From assembly GCA_963824645.1 (NCBI GenBank), contig CAWGQC010000011.1, forward strand, positions 1 through 64,000: a stretch of DNA of 64,000 bases, read 5' to 3'. Below the pieces are notes generated by a model, which ran no database searches, was not told the origin of the DNA, and was given only the letters and a program-made list of their open reading frames with translations. Below are positions 25,534-33,750 of the stretch, one piece after another (position 1 is the first letter of the stretch; each line of letters starts with the position of its first letter). The position numbers were made by a program, and so were the translations under genes. The DNA comes from Bog-756 sp963824645. GTDB taxonomy: Bacteria > Actinomycetota > Acidimicrobiia > Acidimicrobiales > RAAP-2.

Positions 25534-26997
25534 ATGGGGCCAATGGAGAGCTCCCCGGACGCTTCTGACCGAACGACCGGCGGGTCGCCACCACCGGGCC
25601 GGGCCGGCTCAGCCACCGCCAAAACCCGGGGCCCGGCTGCGGCGGCCCGGGTCCGCAAAGCCACCAAGGCGACCAAAGCGACCAAAGCGACCAAAGCGAC
25701 CAAAGCCACCAAGTCGACCAGGGCCGCCAAGCCGGTGGCAGGGGACACCTCGCTCGATGGGGCCGGGCGACCCGCCTTCATCGATGGCGATGGGCCCGAC
25801 CGGGCCCCGGGGACCTTCCGTCCACCGTGGCGTCGGCCGACGCGCACCGCCATGTACAACCGCAGGCTGCAGCAGACGTCGGAGCAGTGGCCGGCCATGG
25901 CCCGATTCGGTTCGCTCCTGTTCTCCCGCCCGGACCTGGTGCTCGGTCTTCTGGGCCGACGTCCGCCGATCGAGGTCGAAGGTCGGGTCCTCAACCGTTC
26001 GACCCAGGCGTTGATCGAGGTGGCGGCCCGGTTGCAGCCAGGAGACCCGGGGGTGGACGGATCGCCGGTTCTCGACCCGGTAGCCATGCGTCCCCAACTG
26101 CGGCGGATGGCCCGAGCGGCCATGCCGGTGCGCACCGACGTCCACGTGGTGGGGCGGGTCATCCCCGGTCCGACCGGGGCCCCCGACCTCCCGATCCGGA
26201 TCTACCGTCAGTTCGGCGCAGGACTGGGTGCCCCCGGACGGGGCGGGGGGAGGCCGCCGGCCATCGTCTTCTTCCATGGTGGCGGATGGGTGACCGGTGA
26301 CCTGGATTCCCACGACGCCGTCTGCCGGCTGCTGGCCGCGGCCAGCGGGTGCATCGTGGTCGCCGTCGGCTACCGACTGGCGCCGGAGGATCCTTATCCG
26401 GCCGCCGTCGAGGACGCGCTGTCGGCTTACCGGTGGGTTCACCAGCACGCCGACCAGGTCGGTCAGGCCGAGGGTCAGGTCGGCGTCATGGGTGACAGCG
26501 CCGGCGGGAACCTGGCCGCCGTGGTGGCCCGCGAGACCCGGACGACCGGGGCGGGGACGGATGTCCCCCCTCCGGTGGCCCAGGGTCTGGTGTACCCGGC
26601 CCTCGACGCCCGTCTCGACTCGCCGTCGGTGCGGGCCTTCAGCGAGGGGTTCTTCCTCACCCGGCAGTCCATGGAGTTCTTCCGCTCCTGTTATGTCCCC
26701 GATCGTGGTCAGTGGAGTTCACCGCGGGTGTCGCCGGTCCTGGCTGACGACCACGGCGGTTCGGCCCCGGCTCTGGTGGTGACGGCGGGCTTCGACCCTC
26801 TGCGGGACGACGGGGCCACCTATGCCGGGGCACTGGAAGCCGCCGGTGTCGAAGTGGACTACCGCTGCTACGACGACCAGGTCCATGGCTTCCTGTCGAT
26901 GGGCATCCTGCCCGACTCGCTGGCCCTGGCCACCGAGGTGTGCGACTCCATGGGCCGGTTGATGAGGCGATCGGTGAGGGCGGCGGCCGCCCGCTGA
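25534..26997 (+). CDS. HSL-type alpha/beta hydrolase with KAT-repeat N-terminus
   Basis: The C-terminal half is a hormone-sensitive-lipase-family esterase: oxyanion hole HGGGW (about residue 247), nucleophile GDSAGG (about 319), and the acid and His in the regions GFDPLRDDG and DQVHGFL. The N-terminus is different: a run of Lys-Ala-Thr triplets (about residues 41-60) in a low-complexity segment that could bind nucleic acid or the envelope. The ATG at 25534 is preferred over an upstream GTG that would add 32 unlikely residues. It is divergent from the SDR gene. The substrate is unknown. Confidence 0.82.
   Translation: MGPMESSPDASDRTTGGSPPPGRAGSATAKTRGPAAAARVRKATKATKATKATKATKATKSTRAAKPVAGDTSLDGAGRPAFIDGDGPDRAPGTFRPPWRRPTRTAMYNRRLQQTSEQWPAMARFGSLLFSRPDLVLGLLGRRPPIEVEGRVLNRSTQALIEVAARLQPGDPGVDGSPVLDPVAMRPQLRRMARAAMPVRTDVHVVGRVIPGPTGAPDLPIRIYRQFGAGLGAPGRGGGRPPAIVFFHGGGWVTGDLDSHDAVCRLLAAASGCIVVAVGYRLAPEDPYPAAVEDALSAYRWVHQHADQVGQAEGQVGVMGDSAGGNLAAVVARETRTTGAGTDVPPPVAQGLVYPALDARLDSPSVRAFSEGFFLTRQSMEFFRSCYVPDRGQWSSPRVSPVLADDHGGSAPALVVTAGFDPLRDDGATYAGALEAAGVEVDYRCYDDQVHGFLSMGILPDSLALATEVCDSMGRLMRRSVRAAAAR
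25656..25712 (+). repeat. 9-bp tandem repeat coding Lys-Ala-Thr
   Basis: Copies of GACCAAAGC and close variants (AAG/AAA, GCG/GCC) run through about six triplet-of-codon units in frame. A change of one unit would add or remove KAT without shifting the frame. Confidence 0.75.
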
Positions 26998-27064
26998 GGC
27001 CGGGTCCGACCGTCCCTCGACCCGGGGGGCGTACGGCACCGACCCCTGCCTCTACAGTGGGCCG

Positions 27065-27757
27065 ATGGACGACCGCGGGGGCACATTGGCACTGGTCGGC
27101 GGAGGTGAATTCCGCCCGGGATGTTCGTTCGACGCCGAGTTCCTGGTCGATTCCGGCTCGGACGAGGTGCTGGTGCTGCCGACGGCCGCGGCCTACGAGC
27201 ACCCCGAGCGTCTGGTGGCGCAAGCCGGTGAATGGTTCGCCCCGCTGGGTGGCCGGGTCGAAGGTCTCATGGTTCTGTCCCGGGCCGACGCCGAGGACGA
27301 CGGGGCCGCCGCCGTCCTGCGACGGGCCCGGTTCATCTACCTGAGCGGCAGCTCACCCATGCATCTGCGCAGCGTCCTCAAGAACTCGAAGGTGTGGGAG
27401 GCGTTGCTCGGGGCGTTTCAGGACGGTGCCGTGGTGGTCGGCTCGTCGGGGGCGGCCATGGCTCTCACCGATCCGATGGTCGACGCCCGCGGTGGTGGCC
27501 TGACCATCGGCCTCGGACTGGTGGGTGGGATGTCGGTGGTGCCCCATTTCGGCGACACCCACGAGGACGGGCACGGCGAGAAGCTCCACCGCTCGGTGCT
27601 GCTGGCGCCGGCCGGCATACCGGTGGCCGGCATTCCCGAGGGGACGGCGCTCATTCGCCATCCGCAGGGCGGTTGGCGGACAGCCGGCCAGGGTCAGGTG
27701 GTGGTCTTCCTCGACGGCGGGCGGGCTGAGGCCGGACTGGGGGCCCTCCCCGGATGA
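27065..27757 (+). CDS. Peptidase E/cyanophycinase-like (S51) protein
   Basis: This is a 230-residue class I glutamine-amidotransferase-like fold resembling the S51 family: LALVGGGEF at the start, VLPTAAAYEHPERL, and a nucleophile-elbow-like VVGSSGAAMALTDP near residue 125. In active S51 enzymes the elbow is GxSAGA. Here it reads GSSGAA, so the serine is kept but the neighbours are shifted, and activity is uncertain. TACAGT ends 6 nt before the ATG, suggesting a leaderless message. It is convergent with the cyclophilin gene downstream. Confidence 0.6.
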   Translation: MDDRGGTLALVGGGEFRPGCSFDAEFLVDSGSDEVLVLPTAAAYEHPERLVAQAGEWFAPLGGRVEGLMVLSRADAEDDGAAAVLRRARFIYLSGSSPMHLRSVLKNSKVWEALLGAFQDGAVVVGSSGAAMALTDPMVDARGGGLTIGLGLVGGMSVVPHFGDTHEDGHGEKLHRSVLLAPAGIPVAGIPEGTALIRHPQGGWRTAGQGQVVVFLDGGRAEAGLGALPG

Positions 27758-27769
27758 GCCCGGCCGTGC

Positions 27770-28324
27770 TCAGTCGTCTTCGGTTACGGTGACCGACTCG
27801 ATGGTCACCTTCTCCGAAGGTGCCCCCGAGCGCGACCCGGCCGCTTCGATGGCGGTGACCACGTCGAGGCCCTTGACCACCTTGCCGAACAGCGAATAGC
27901 TGGGGGGCAGTGAGCACCCGTCGGGTCCGCTGACGATGAAGAACTGGCTGCCGTTGGTGTTGGGGCCCGCGTTGGCCATGGCCAGCGATCCGATCTCGTA
28001 GCGCCCGGGGGCGGGCAGCTCGTCCTCGAACCGGTAGCCGGGGCCGCCCCGGCCGGAGCCCTCCGGATCGCCGCCCTGGCACATGAACCCGGGGATGATC
28101 CGGTGGAAGACGATGCCGTCGTAATAATGCCAGCGGGCCAGGAAGACGAAGTTGTTGACCGTCTTGGGCGCACCGGCGGCGTCGAGGGCGATCACCAGGG
28201 TCCCCTTGCTGGTGGCCACCTCGGCCGTGTAGCGCTTGTTCGGGTCGATGACCATCGGCGGCGGTCCGTCGAACTTCTGGGTCTTGGGGCTGGAGCCGTC
28301 AACGGCGGGCACGTCGGGGGCCAT
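27770..28324 (-). CDS. Peptidyl-prolyl cis-trans isomerase (cyclophilin), cytoplasmic
   Basis: This 184-residue cyclophilin catalyses proline isomerisation. Core motifs include YDGIVFHRIIPGFMCQGGDP, with the catalytic Arg in FHR, then SLAMANAGPNTNGSQFFI and YSLFGKVVKGLDVV. There is no signal peptide or membrane segment. GAGGAG lies upstream of the ATG. It is followed upstream on the same strand by a second, membrane-anchored cyclophilin. Confidence 0.9.
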   Translation of the reverse strand: MAPDVPAVDGSSPKTQKFDGPPPMVIDPNKRYTAEVATSKGTLVIALDAAGAPKTVNNFVFLARWHYYDGIVFHRIIPGFMCQGGDPEGSGRGGPGYRFEDELPAPGRYEIGSLAMANAGPNTNGSQFFIVSGPDGCSLPPSYSLFGKVVKGLDVVTAIEAAGSRSGAPSEKVTIESVTVTEDD

Positions 28325-28384
28325 GGAATTACTCCTCGGGTTCGGTGGGGCGGATCATCGGATGGTGGTCGAGACCGCCCGAGC

Positions 28385-29212
28385 CTACGACTCGGTGACG
28401 GTCACCGAGACCATCCGGTGAGGCACCGTCGGCGTTCCCGAGCTGGCCCCGTCGGCGTTGATCTTCTCGATCACGCTCATTCCCGAGGTGACCTGGCCGA
28501 ACAGCGAATAGCTGGGGGCCAGGCTCTCTCCCTGCGACCCGGACACGATGAAGAATTGACTGCCGTTGGTGTTGGGGCCCGAATTGGCCATCGCCACCGA
28601 CCCCAGCGGGTACTGCGGCGACGCCTTCTTCGGAAGCTCGTCGGCGAACTGGTAGCCGGGCCCACCCTCGCCCGTGCCGGTGGGATCCCCGGTCTGGTCG
28701 ACGAAGGAGGGGATCACCCGGTGGAAGACGACGCAGTCGTAGAAGTGCTGGTTGGCCAAAAAGACGAAGTTGTTGACCGTCTTGGGGGCCTGGGCCGGAT
28801 CCAGCTTGATGGTGAACGGACCCACGTCGGTGGTCACGGTGGCCGTGTAGGTCTTCGACGGGTCGATGGTCATGGCCGGTGGTGAGGACCACGCCGGCTT
28901 GTTGAGGGTGGTCTTGAAATTGGACGGGCAGTCGGCCGAAGTGGTGATGGCCGACAGGCTGGTGTTGCCTGATCCGCCCTTGGGGGCCGGCCGGGTGGTC
29001 GTGGTGCTGCTTGACGCCGTGCTGGACGTGGCGCTGGCTGCACTCTTCTTGCCCGGCTTGAAGATGGCGAACGAGATCCCCACCACCACGGCGGCCACGA
29101 TGACGAAGGTGACGGTGCGGCGCAATGTCCTCCGGCGCTTCTGCGATTTCTGTTCTGCCTCCAACCGGGCCTGGCGGCCGGCCTTCTGGCGTTGACGTTT
29201 GTCGGTAGGCAC
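28385..29212 (-). CDS. Membrane-anchored cyclophilin-type peptidyl-prolyl isomerase
   Basis: A basic cytoplasmic start (residues 1-32) precedes one transmembrane helix (VTFVIVAAVVVGISFAIF), a Ser/Thr-rich linker and an exported cyclophilin domain: YDCVVFHRVIPSFVDQTGDP, SVAMANSGPNTNGSQFFIVS. It probably assists folding of exported proteins outside the membrane. TACCCT ends 8 nt before the GTG start, a leaderless arrangement. It lies in tandem with the soluble paralogue (61 bp gap) and divergent from lysC. Confidence 0.88.
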   Translation of the reverse strand: MPTDKRQRQKAGRQARLEAEQKSQKRRRTLRRTVTFVIVAAVVVGISFAIFKPGKKSAASATSSTASSSTTTTRPAPKGGSGNTSLSAITTSADCPSNFKTTLNKPAWSSPPAMTIDPSKTYTATVTTDVGPFTIKLDPAQAPKTVNNFVFLANQHFYDCVVFHRVIPSFVDQTGDPTGTGEGGPGYQFADELPKKASPQYPLGSVAMANSGPNTNGSQFFIVSGSQGESLAPSYSLFGQVTSGMSVIEKINADGASSGTPTVPHRMVSVTVTES

Positions 29213-29306
29213 GGGCGTTCAGGGTAGTCGCTCCGGTCCCACCCCTTCTCGTCACCACCCTTCCCCTGGCCGGGCCGGGCAGTGTCCACCTGTAGCCTTG
29301 GCACCC

Positions 29307-30518
29307 ATGTCTTTGCTGGTGCAGAAGTTCGGCGGAACCTCGGTGGCCGACGCCGAGAGGATCCGGGCGGTGGCCGATCATGTGGCCCGGACCCGGCGTT
29401 CCGGCGACGACGTGGTGGTGGTGGTCAGCGCCATGGGCCACACCACCGATGAGTTGATCCGGCTGGCCGACGACGTGAGCACGGTCCAGCCCACCCGCGA
29501 GGTGGACATGCTGCTCAGCTCCGGGGAGCGGATCTCCATGTCCCTCCTGTGCATGGCTCTGGCCGGGTTGGGCATCGAATCCACCTCCTACACCGGCAGC
29601 CAGGCCGGCATCATCACTGACGGCGTCCATACCCGGGCCAAGATCGTGGAGGTCCGGGCCGACCGGCTGCGGTCCACCCTCAAGGCGGGCGGCGTACCGG
29701 TGGTGGCCGGCTTCCAGGGGGTTTCGACCGACCGCGATGTCACCACCCTCGGCCGCGGCGGGTCGGACACCACCGCGGTGGCCCTGGCCGCGGTGCTGGA
29801 CGCGGCGGCGTGCGAGATCTACACGGATGTCTCGGGAGTGTTCAGCACCGATCCCCGCATCGTGCCCGAGGCCCACAAACTGGCCCGGGTCAGCTACGAG
29901 GAGATGCTCGAGATTGCCGCCACCGGGGGCCGTGTCCTCAATCTGCGGTCGGTCGAGTTCGCCCGGAACCACCACGTCCCGCTGCACGTCCGTTCGAGCT
30001 TCACCTGGGAGCCGGGGACCTGGATCGTCGAGGAGGATGAGAGCATGGAGCAGGCCATTGTCACCGCCGTAACCCACGATGCGTCGGAAGCCAAGGTGAC
30101 CGTCATGGGAGTGCCGGACCGCCCCGGGTTGGCCGCCCGCCTGTTCCGGGCCCTGGCCGAGCGGCATGTCAACGTGGACATGATCGTCCAGAACACCTCC
30201 GTCCACGGCACCACCGACATCTCCTTCACCGTGCCCGGCTACGACCTGGCCGTGTCCACCGAGGTGTGCCAGTTCCTCGTTCCCGAGCTGGGTGCCACCG
30301 GGGTGACCGCCGACAACGACGTGGCCCGGGTGTCGTTGGTGGGGGCGGGGATGAAGACGCATCCCGGGGTCACGGCTCTGACCTTCGAGACCCTGGCCGC
30401 CGAGGGCATCAACATCGAGATGATCTCCACCTCTTCTATCCGGATCTCCTGCATGATCCGGGCTGACGCCGCCGAGCAGGCTGTCAGCGCCCTGCACGCC
30501 GCCTTCGAACTGGCCTGA
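29307..30518 (+). CDS. lysC: Aspartokinase
   Basis: This enzyme phosphorylates aspartate, the first step to lysine, threonine, methionine and diaminopimelate. It has an amino-acid-kinase domain (KFGGTSVADAERI; TTLGRGGSDTTAVALAAVL) and two C-terminal ACT domains (KVTVMGVPDRPGLAARLF; ARVSLVGAGMKTHPGV ... IEMISTSSIRISCMI) that give feedback control. At 403 residues it is the monofunctional actinobacterial type. TAGCCT ends 8 nt before the ATG, and no Shine-Dalgarno is seen. Asd follows 43 bp downstream with its own -10 box. Confidence 0.95.
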   Translation: MSLLVQKFGGTSVADAERIRAVADHVARTRRSGDDVVVVVSAMGHTTDELIRLADDVSTVQPTREVDMLLSSGERISMSLLCMALAGLGIESTSYTGSQAGIITDGVHTRAKIVEVRADRLRSTLKAGGVPVVAGFQGVSTDRDVTTLGRGGSDTTAVALAAVLDAAACEIYTDVSGVFSTDPRIVPEAHKLARVSYEEMLEIAATGGRVLNLRSVEFARNHHVPLHVRSSFTWEPGTWIVEEDESMEQAIVTAVTHDASEAKVTVMGVPDRPGLAARLFRALAERHVNVDMIVQNTSVHGTTDISFTVPGYDLAVSTEVCQFLVPELGATGVTADNDVARVSLVGAGMKTHPGVTALTFETLAAEGINIEMISTSSIRISCMIRADAAEQAVSALHAAFELA

Positions 30519-30561
30519 TCGGCTGCGGCGCCGACCCCGGCCGGCACCGTAGACTCGATCT

Positions 30562-31593
30562 ATGCGTGTAGCCGTGGTCGGGGCCACCGGTCAGGTGGGA
30601 TCGGTGATGCGGACCATCCTCGACGAGAGGGCGTTTCCCGTCGATGAACTGAGGATGCTGGCTTCGGCGCGCTCAGCCGGGCGACGGATCGCCTTCCGCG
30701 GCACGGAGGTGGTCGTCGAGGACGCCACTACCGCCGACGTGACCGGCGTCGATCTGGCCCTCTTCTCGATCGGGGCCACCGCGGCCAGGGAGCTGGCTCC
30801 CCGGTTCGCCGCCGCCGGGGTCACCGTCGTCGACAACTCGTCGGCCTGGCGGATGGATCCCGATGTTCCCCTGGTGGTCCCCGAGGTGAACGGAGCGATG
30901 CTGTCTTCGCTGCCCAAGGGCATCGTGGCCAATCCCAACTGCACCACCATGGTGGGAATGCCGGTGCTCAAGCCGCTGCACGACGCCGCCGGTCTGCGCC
31001 GGATCGTGGTGGCCACCTATCAGGCGGTGTCGGGCTCGGGGCTGGACGGGGTGGCCGAACTCGAGAGCCAGTTGATCAAGACCGTGGACGGCGCCGCCGC
31101 CCTCACTTTCGACGGGGAGGCCGTCGATTTTCCGCCCCCCGCCACCTTTGCCGACGTGGTGGCCCACAACGTGCTGCCCGTGGCCGGACACCTGATGGAG
31201 GACGGTTCGGACGAAACCAGCGAGGAGCGAAAGTTCCGGGACGAGAGCCGCAAGATCCTCGGTCTTCCCGATCTGCAGGTGACCTGCACCTGCGTACGGG
31301 TGCCGGTCTTCACCGGTCACTCACTGGCCATCGTGGCCGAGTTCGAGCACCCGCTGAGCGCCGAGCGGGCCACCGGGATCCTGGCCCGTGCCCCCGGCGT
31401 CGAGCTGGCCGACATTCCCACCCCGTTGCACGCGGCGGGGAGGGACGTGACCCTGGTGGGTCGTATCCGCACCGCCGACGATGTCCCGGAGCGTCTGGCC
31501 TTCTTCCTGAGTGGCGACAACCTGCGCAAGGGGGCCGCCCTCAACGCCGTCCAGATCGCCGAGCAGCTGCTGGCCTCCGGCCTCCTGCCCTGA
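30562..31593 (+). CDS. asd: Aspartate-semialdehyde dehydrogenase
   Basis: This enzyme reduces aspartyl phosphate to the semialdehyde, the step after LysC. The NADP-binding motif is VVGATGQVGSVM, the catalytic Cys is C127 in NPNCTTM, and later motifs are YQAVSGSG and the His in VPVFTGHSLAI. It has 343 residues, normal. TAGACT ends 6 nt before the ATG, so it probably has its own leaderless transcript as well as read-through from lysC. Confidence 0.95.
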   Translation: MRVAVVGATGQVGSVMRTILDERAFPVDELRMLASARSAGRRIAFRGTEVVVEDATTADVTGVDLALFSIGATAARELAPRFAAAGVTVVDNSSAWRMDPDVPLVVPEVNGAMLSSLPKGIVANPNCTTMVGMPVLKPLHDAAGLRRIVVATYQAVSGSGLDGVAELESQLIKTVDGAAALTFDGEAVDFPPPATFADVVAHNVLPVAGHLMEDGSDETSEERKFRDESRKILGLPDLQVTCTCVRVPVFTGHSLAIVAEFEHPLSAERATGILARAPGVELADIPTPLHAAGRDVTLVGRIRTADDVPERLAFFLSGDNLRKGAALNAVQIAEQLLASGLLP

Positions 31594-31641
31594 TCCTCGG
31601 GGCGGCGGACCGGCATGGTGGCCCCGGTCGGTGGGGTCCCT

Positions 31642-32271
31642 TCAGGCCATCGAGCCGGCCGACGGGACCAGCTCGGCCAGCCGTTTGGCCAGGTTGACGG
31701 CATGATCGCCGAAGCGCTCGTAGAAGCGGGCCACCATGGCCAACTCGACGGCCACCGGTAGGGGCATGGTGCCGGCCACGACCTCCACCGTCAGGCTCAC
31801 GTGCAGGTCGTCCATCTCGTCGTCCAGGCTGTCCAGCACCGAGGCGGCCATGGGCTGCCGCTCGGCATAGGCATCGGTCGTGTCGCGCCACATGTGGATG
31901 GCCACTTCCCCCATCCGTTCGACCAGGCCCCGGCTCCGGGCCGACAGCTCGCCACCCAACCCGCGAGCGGCGCGGCGGGCCACGTGCTCGGCCAGGTCGC
32001 CGTTGCGCTCCAGATCGGGGAGCATCCGGATCACCGTGATCAGGAAGCGCAGGTCGATGGGTGAGGTGATGCCGCCCACGGTGAGCTGCTCCAGGGCCAG
32101 CTGCTCGATGTCGTGGTAGAGGACGTCCACCACCTCGTCGCGGTCGGCCAGGATCTTGGCCGCCTCTCTGTCCCCCGACAGAAGGGCGTCGGTGGCTCCG
32201 GACACCGATTCGCCCACCAGGGCGAACAGCTGCAGGACCTTCCGGTCGATGAGCTGGAGGGCGTCGTCCAC
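31642..32271 (-). CDS. phoU: PhoU-family phosphate regulator
   Basis: This PhoU protein has two three-helix bundles. The repeated acidic metal-binding patterns are seen in DRDEVVDVLYHDIE...LERNGDLAEHVAR and LDDEMDDL...FYERFGDHAVNLAKRL. It links the phosphate transporter to phosphate-responsive signalling. No pst or phoR gene is nearby. I prefer the GTG at 32271 because a -10 box, TACGGT, ends 7 nt upstream; a GTG at 32316 would add 15 residues. It is convergent with asd. Confidence 0.85.
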   Translation of the reverse strand: MDDALQLIDRKVLQLFALVGESVSGATDALLSGDREAAKILADRDEVVDVLYHDIEQLALEQLTVGGITSPIDLRFLITVIRMLPDLERNGDLAEHVARRAARGLGGELSARSRGLVERMGEVAIHMWRDTTDAYAERQPMAASVLDSLDDEMDDLHVSLTVEVVAGTMPLPVAVELAMVARFYERFGDHAVNLAKRLAELVPSAGSMA

Positions 32272-32320
32272 ACCGGTCACCGTACCCGCCAGGGCCGGGA
32301 TTACACGCCGGTCCACCCTC

Positions 32321-33625
32321 TCAGTGGGACGGTTCAGCGGCCTCGGCGTCCCTCACGCCACCATCCCGCACTTCGAGCATGTCGCCCACGATGACCCGGG
32401 GCCCCGATCCCCATGACAGGTAACGCCAGGCCCAGTTGACCAGCACGATGATCCTGTTGCGGAAGCCTATGAGGTAGACGAGGTGCAGCCCGAGCCAGGC
32501 GAACCACCCGAGCGTGCCCCGGATGATCCGCCCGTTGGGAAACTCGGTGATAGCGGCCCGGCGGCCGAGGGTGGCCATGATCCCTTTGTCCCGGTAGCGG
32601 AAGGGCCGGGTCGGCTTACCCTCGGCGCGGTTGATGATCTGTTGGGCGGCGTGGGCACCGGACTGGATGGCCACCTGGGCCAGCTGGGGGCAGGTGCGCC
32701 CCGATCCGTCCCCCCACGGGACGGCGGCGGCATCGCCAACGGCAAAGGCGAAGGGGCGTTCACCGAGGGTGAGGTCGCCTCTCACTTCCAGCCGCCCATG
32801 GTCGTCGGCGGCGTCGCTGAATCGTGAGGCCACCGAGTCCTTGACGGTGACCCCACCGGCCCAGATGACGGTCTGGGTGGGGATCATCGATCCGTCGTCG
32901 AGCTCGACACAGGTGTCGGTGACCGAGCTGACCATGTGCCCCAGCCGCAGTTCGATGCCCCTGCTCCGGAGGAAATCGGCGGCATAGGCGCCGGCCTCGG
33001 GGGCGAAGGTGGCCAGCAGACGGTCGGTGCCGTCGACCACGATGATGCGGGCCGTGGCCCGGTCGAACCGGAACCCGTCGTGGCGCACCGCCAGGTCGAG
33101 AAGTTCGGCCAGGGCGCCGACCACCTCGACGCCGGTGGGTCCCCCGCCCACCACCACGAAGGTCAGAGGACCCTCCCCGGCCCGGGTCGGGTCGGCATCC
33201 GCCCGCTCCAGCCGTCGTAGGACGTGGTCCCGCAGGATGCGGGCGTCGGTGAGGGTGTACAGAGGAAAGGTGAACCGGGAGGCCCCGACCACCCCGAAGA
33301 ATCCCACCGTGGCCCCGCTGGCCACGATGACCGAGTCGAACGGGATGGGCCCCGCCGACTCGACGGTCAGCGCCCTGTCGTCCCAGTCGACGCCGGTGAC
33401 CTTGGCAAACCGGAAGGTCACATTCTCGGTACGGCCGAACAGCGAACGGATGGGGTAGGCCACGTCGCCGGCGTCGAGGCCGGCCGATGCCACCTGGTAG
33501 AGCAGCGGTTGGAAGGTGTGGAAATTCCGTTGGTCGACCACGGTGACGGCGAACGGCTGGCCCCGGAGCGTCCTGGCCGCCGACAGCCCGGCAAACCCCC
33601 CACCGACGATGACCACCCGGTGCAT
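32321..33625 (-). CDS. NAD(P)/FAD oxidoreductase (NDH-2-like)
   Basis: This is a two-dinucleotide-binding flavoprotein of the type II NADH dehydrogenase group. The FAD motif is VVIVGGGFAGLSAARTL at residues 3-19, and a second Rossmann motif is in VVVGGGPTGVEVVGAL. AVGDAAAVPW contacts FAD. The C-terminus has a hydrophobic segment (GWFAWLGLHLVYLIGF) for membrane association. It would pass electrons from NADH to quinone without pumping protons. The ATG at 33625 sits directly before the FAD strand and is preferred over a start 20 residues earlier. Confidence 0.85.
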   Translation of the reverse strand: MHRVVIVGGGFAGLSAARTLRGQPFAVTVVDQRNFHTFQPLLYQVASAGLDAGDVAYPIRSLFGRTENVTFRFAKVTGVDWDDRALTVESAGPIPFDSVIVASGATVGFFGVVGASRFTFPLYTLTDARILRDHVLRRLERADADPTRAGEGPLTFVVVGGGPTGVEVVGALAELLDLAVRHDGFRFDRATARIIVVDGTDRLLATFAPEAGAYAADFLRSRGIELRLGHMVSSVTDTCVELDDGSMIPTQTVIWAGGVTVKDSVASRFSDAADDHGRLEVRGDLTLGERPFAFAVGDAAAVPWGDGSGRTCPQLAQVAIQSGAHAAQQIINRAEGKPTRPFRYRDKGIMATLGRRAAITEFPNGRIIRGTLGWFAWLGLHLVYLIGFRNRIIVLVNWAWRYLSWGSGPRVIVGDMLEVRDGGVRDAEAAEPSH

Positions 33626-33750
33626 GGACCCATGGTGGCATACCCCTCGACCCGTACCGGCCGGACGGTCCCACAGAAGTGGCACACCCTGTCGGTACGC
33701 TGCCGTGAGGGCCTGGAGTGTGGTCCTTCGGGCTCCGAGGAGGGCTGGCC

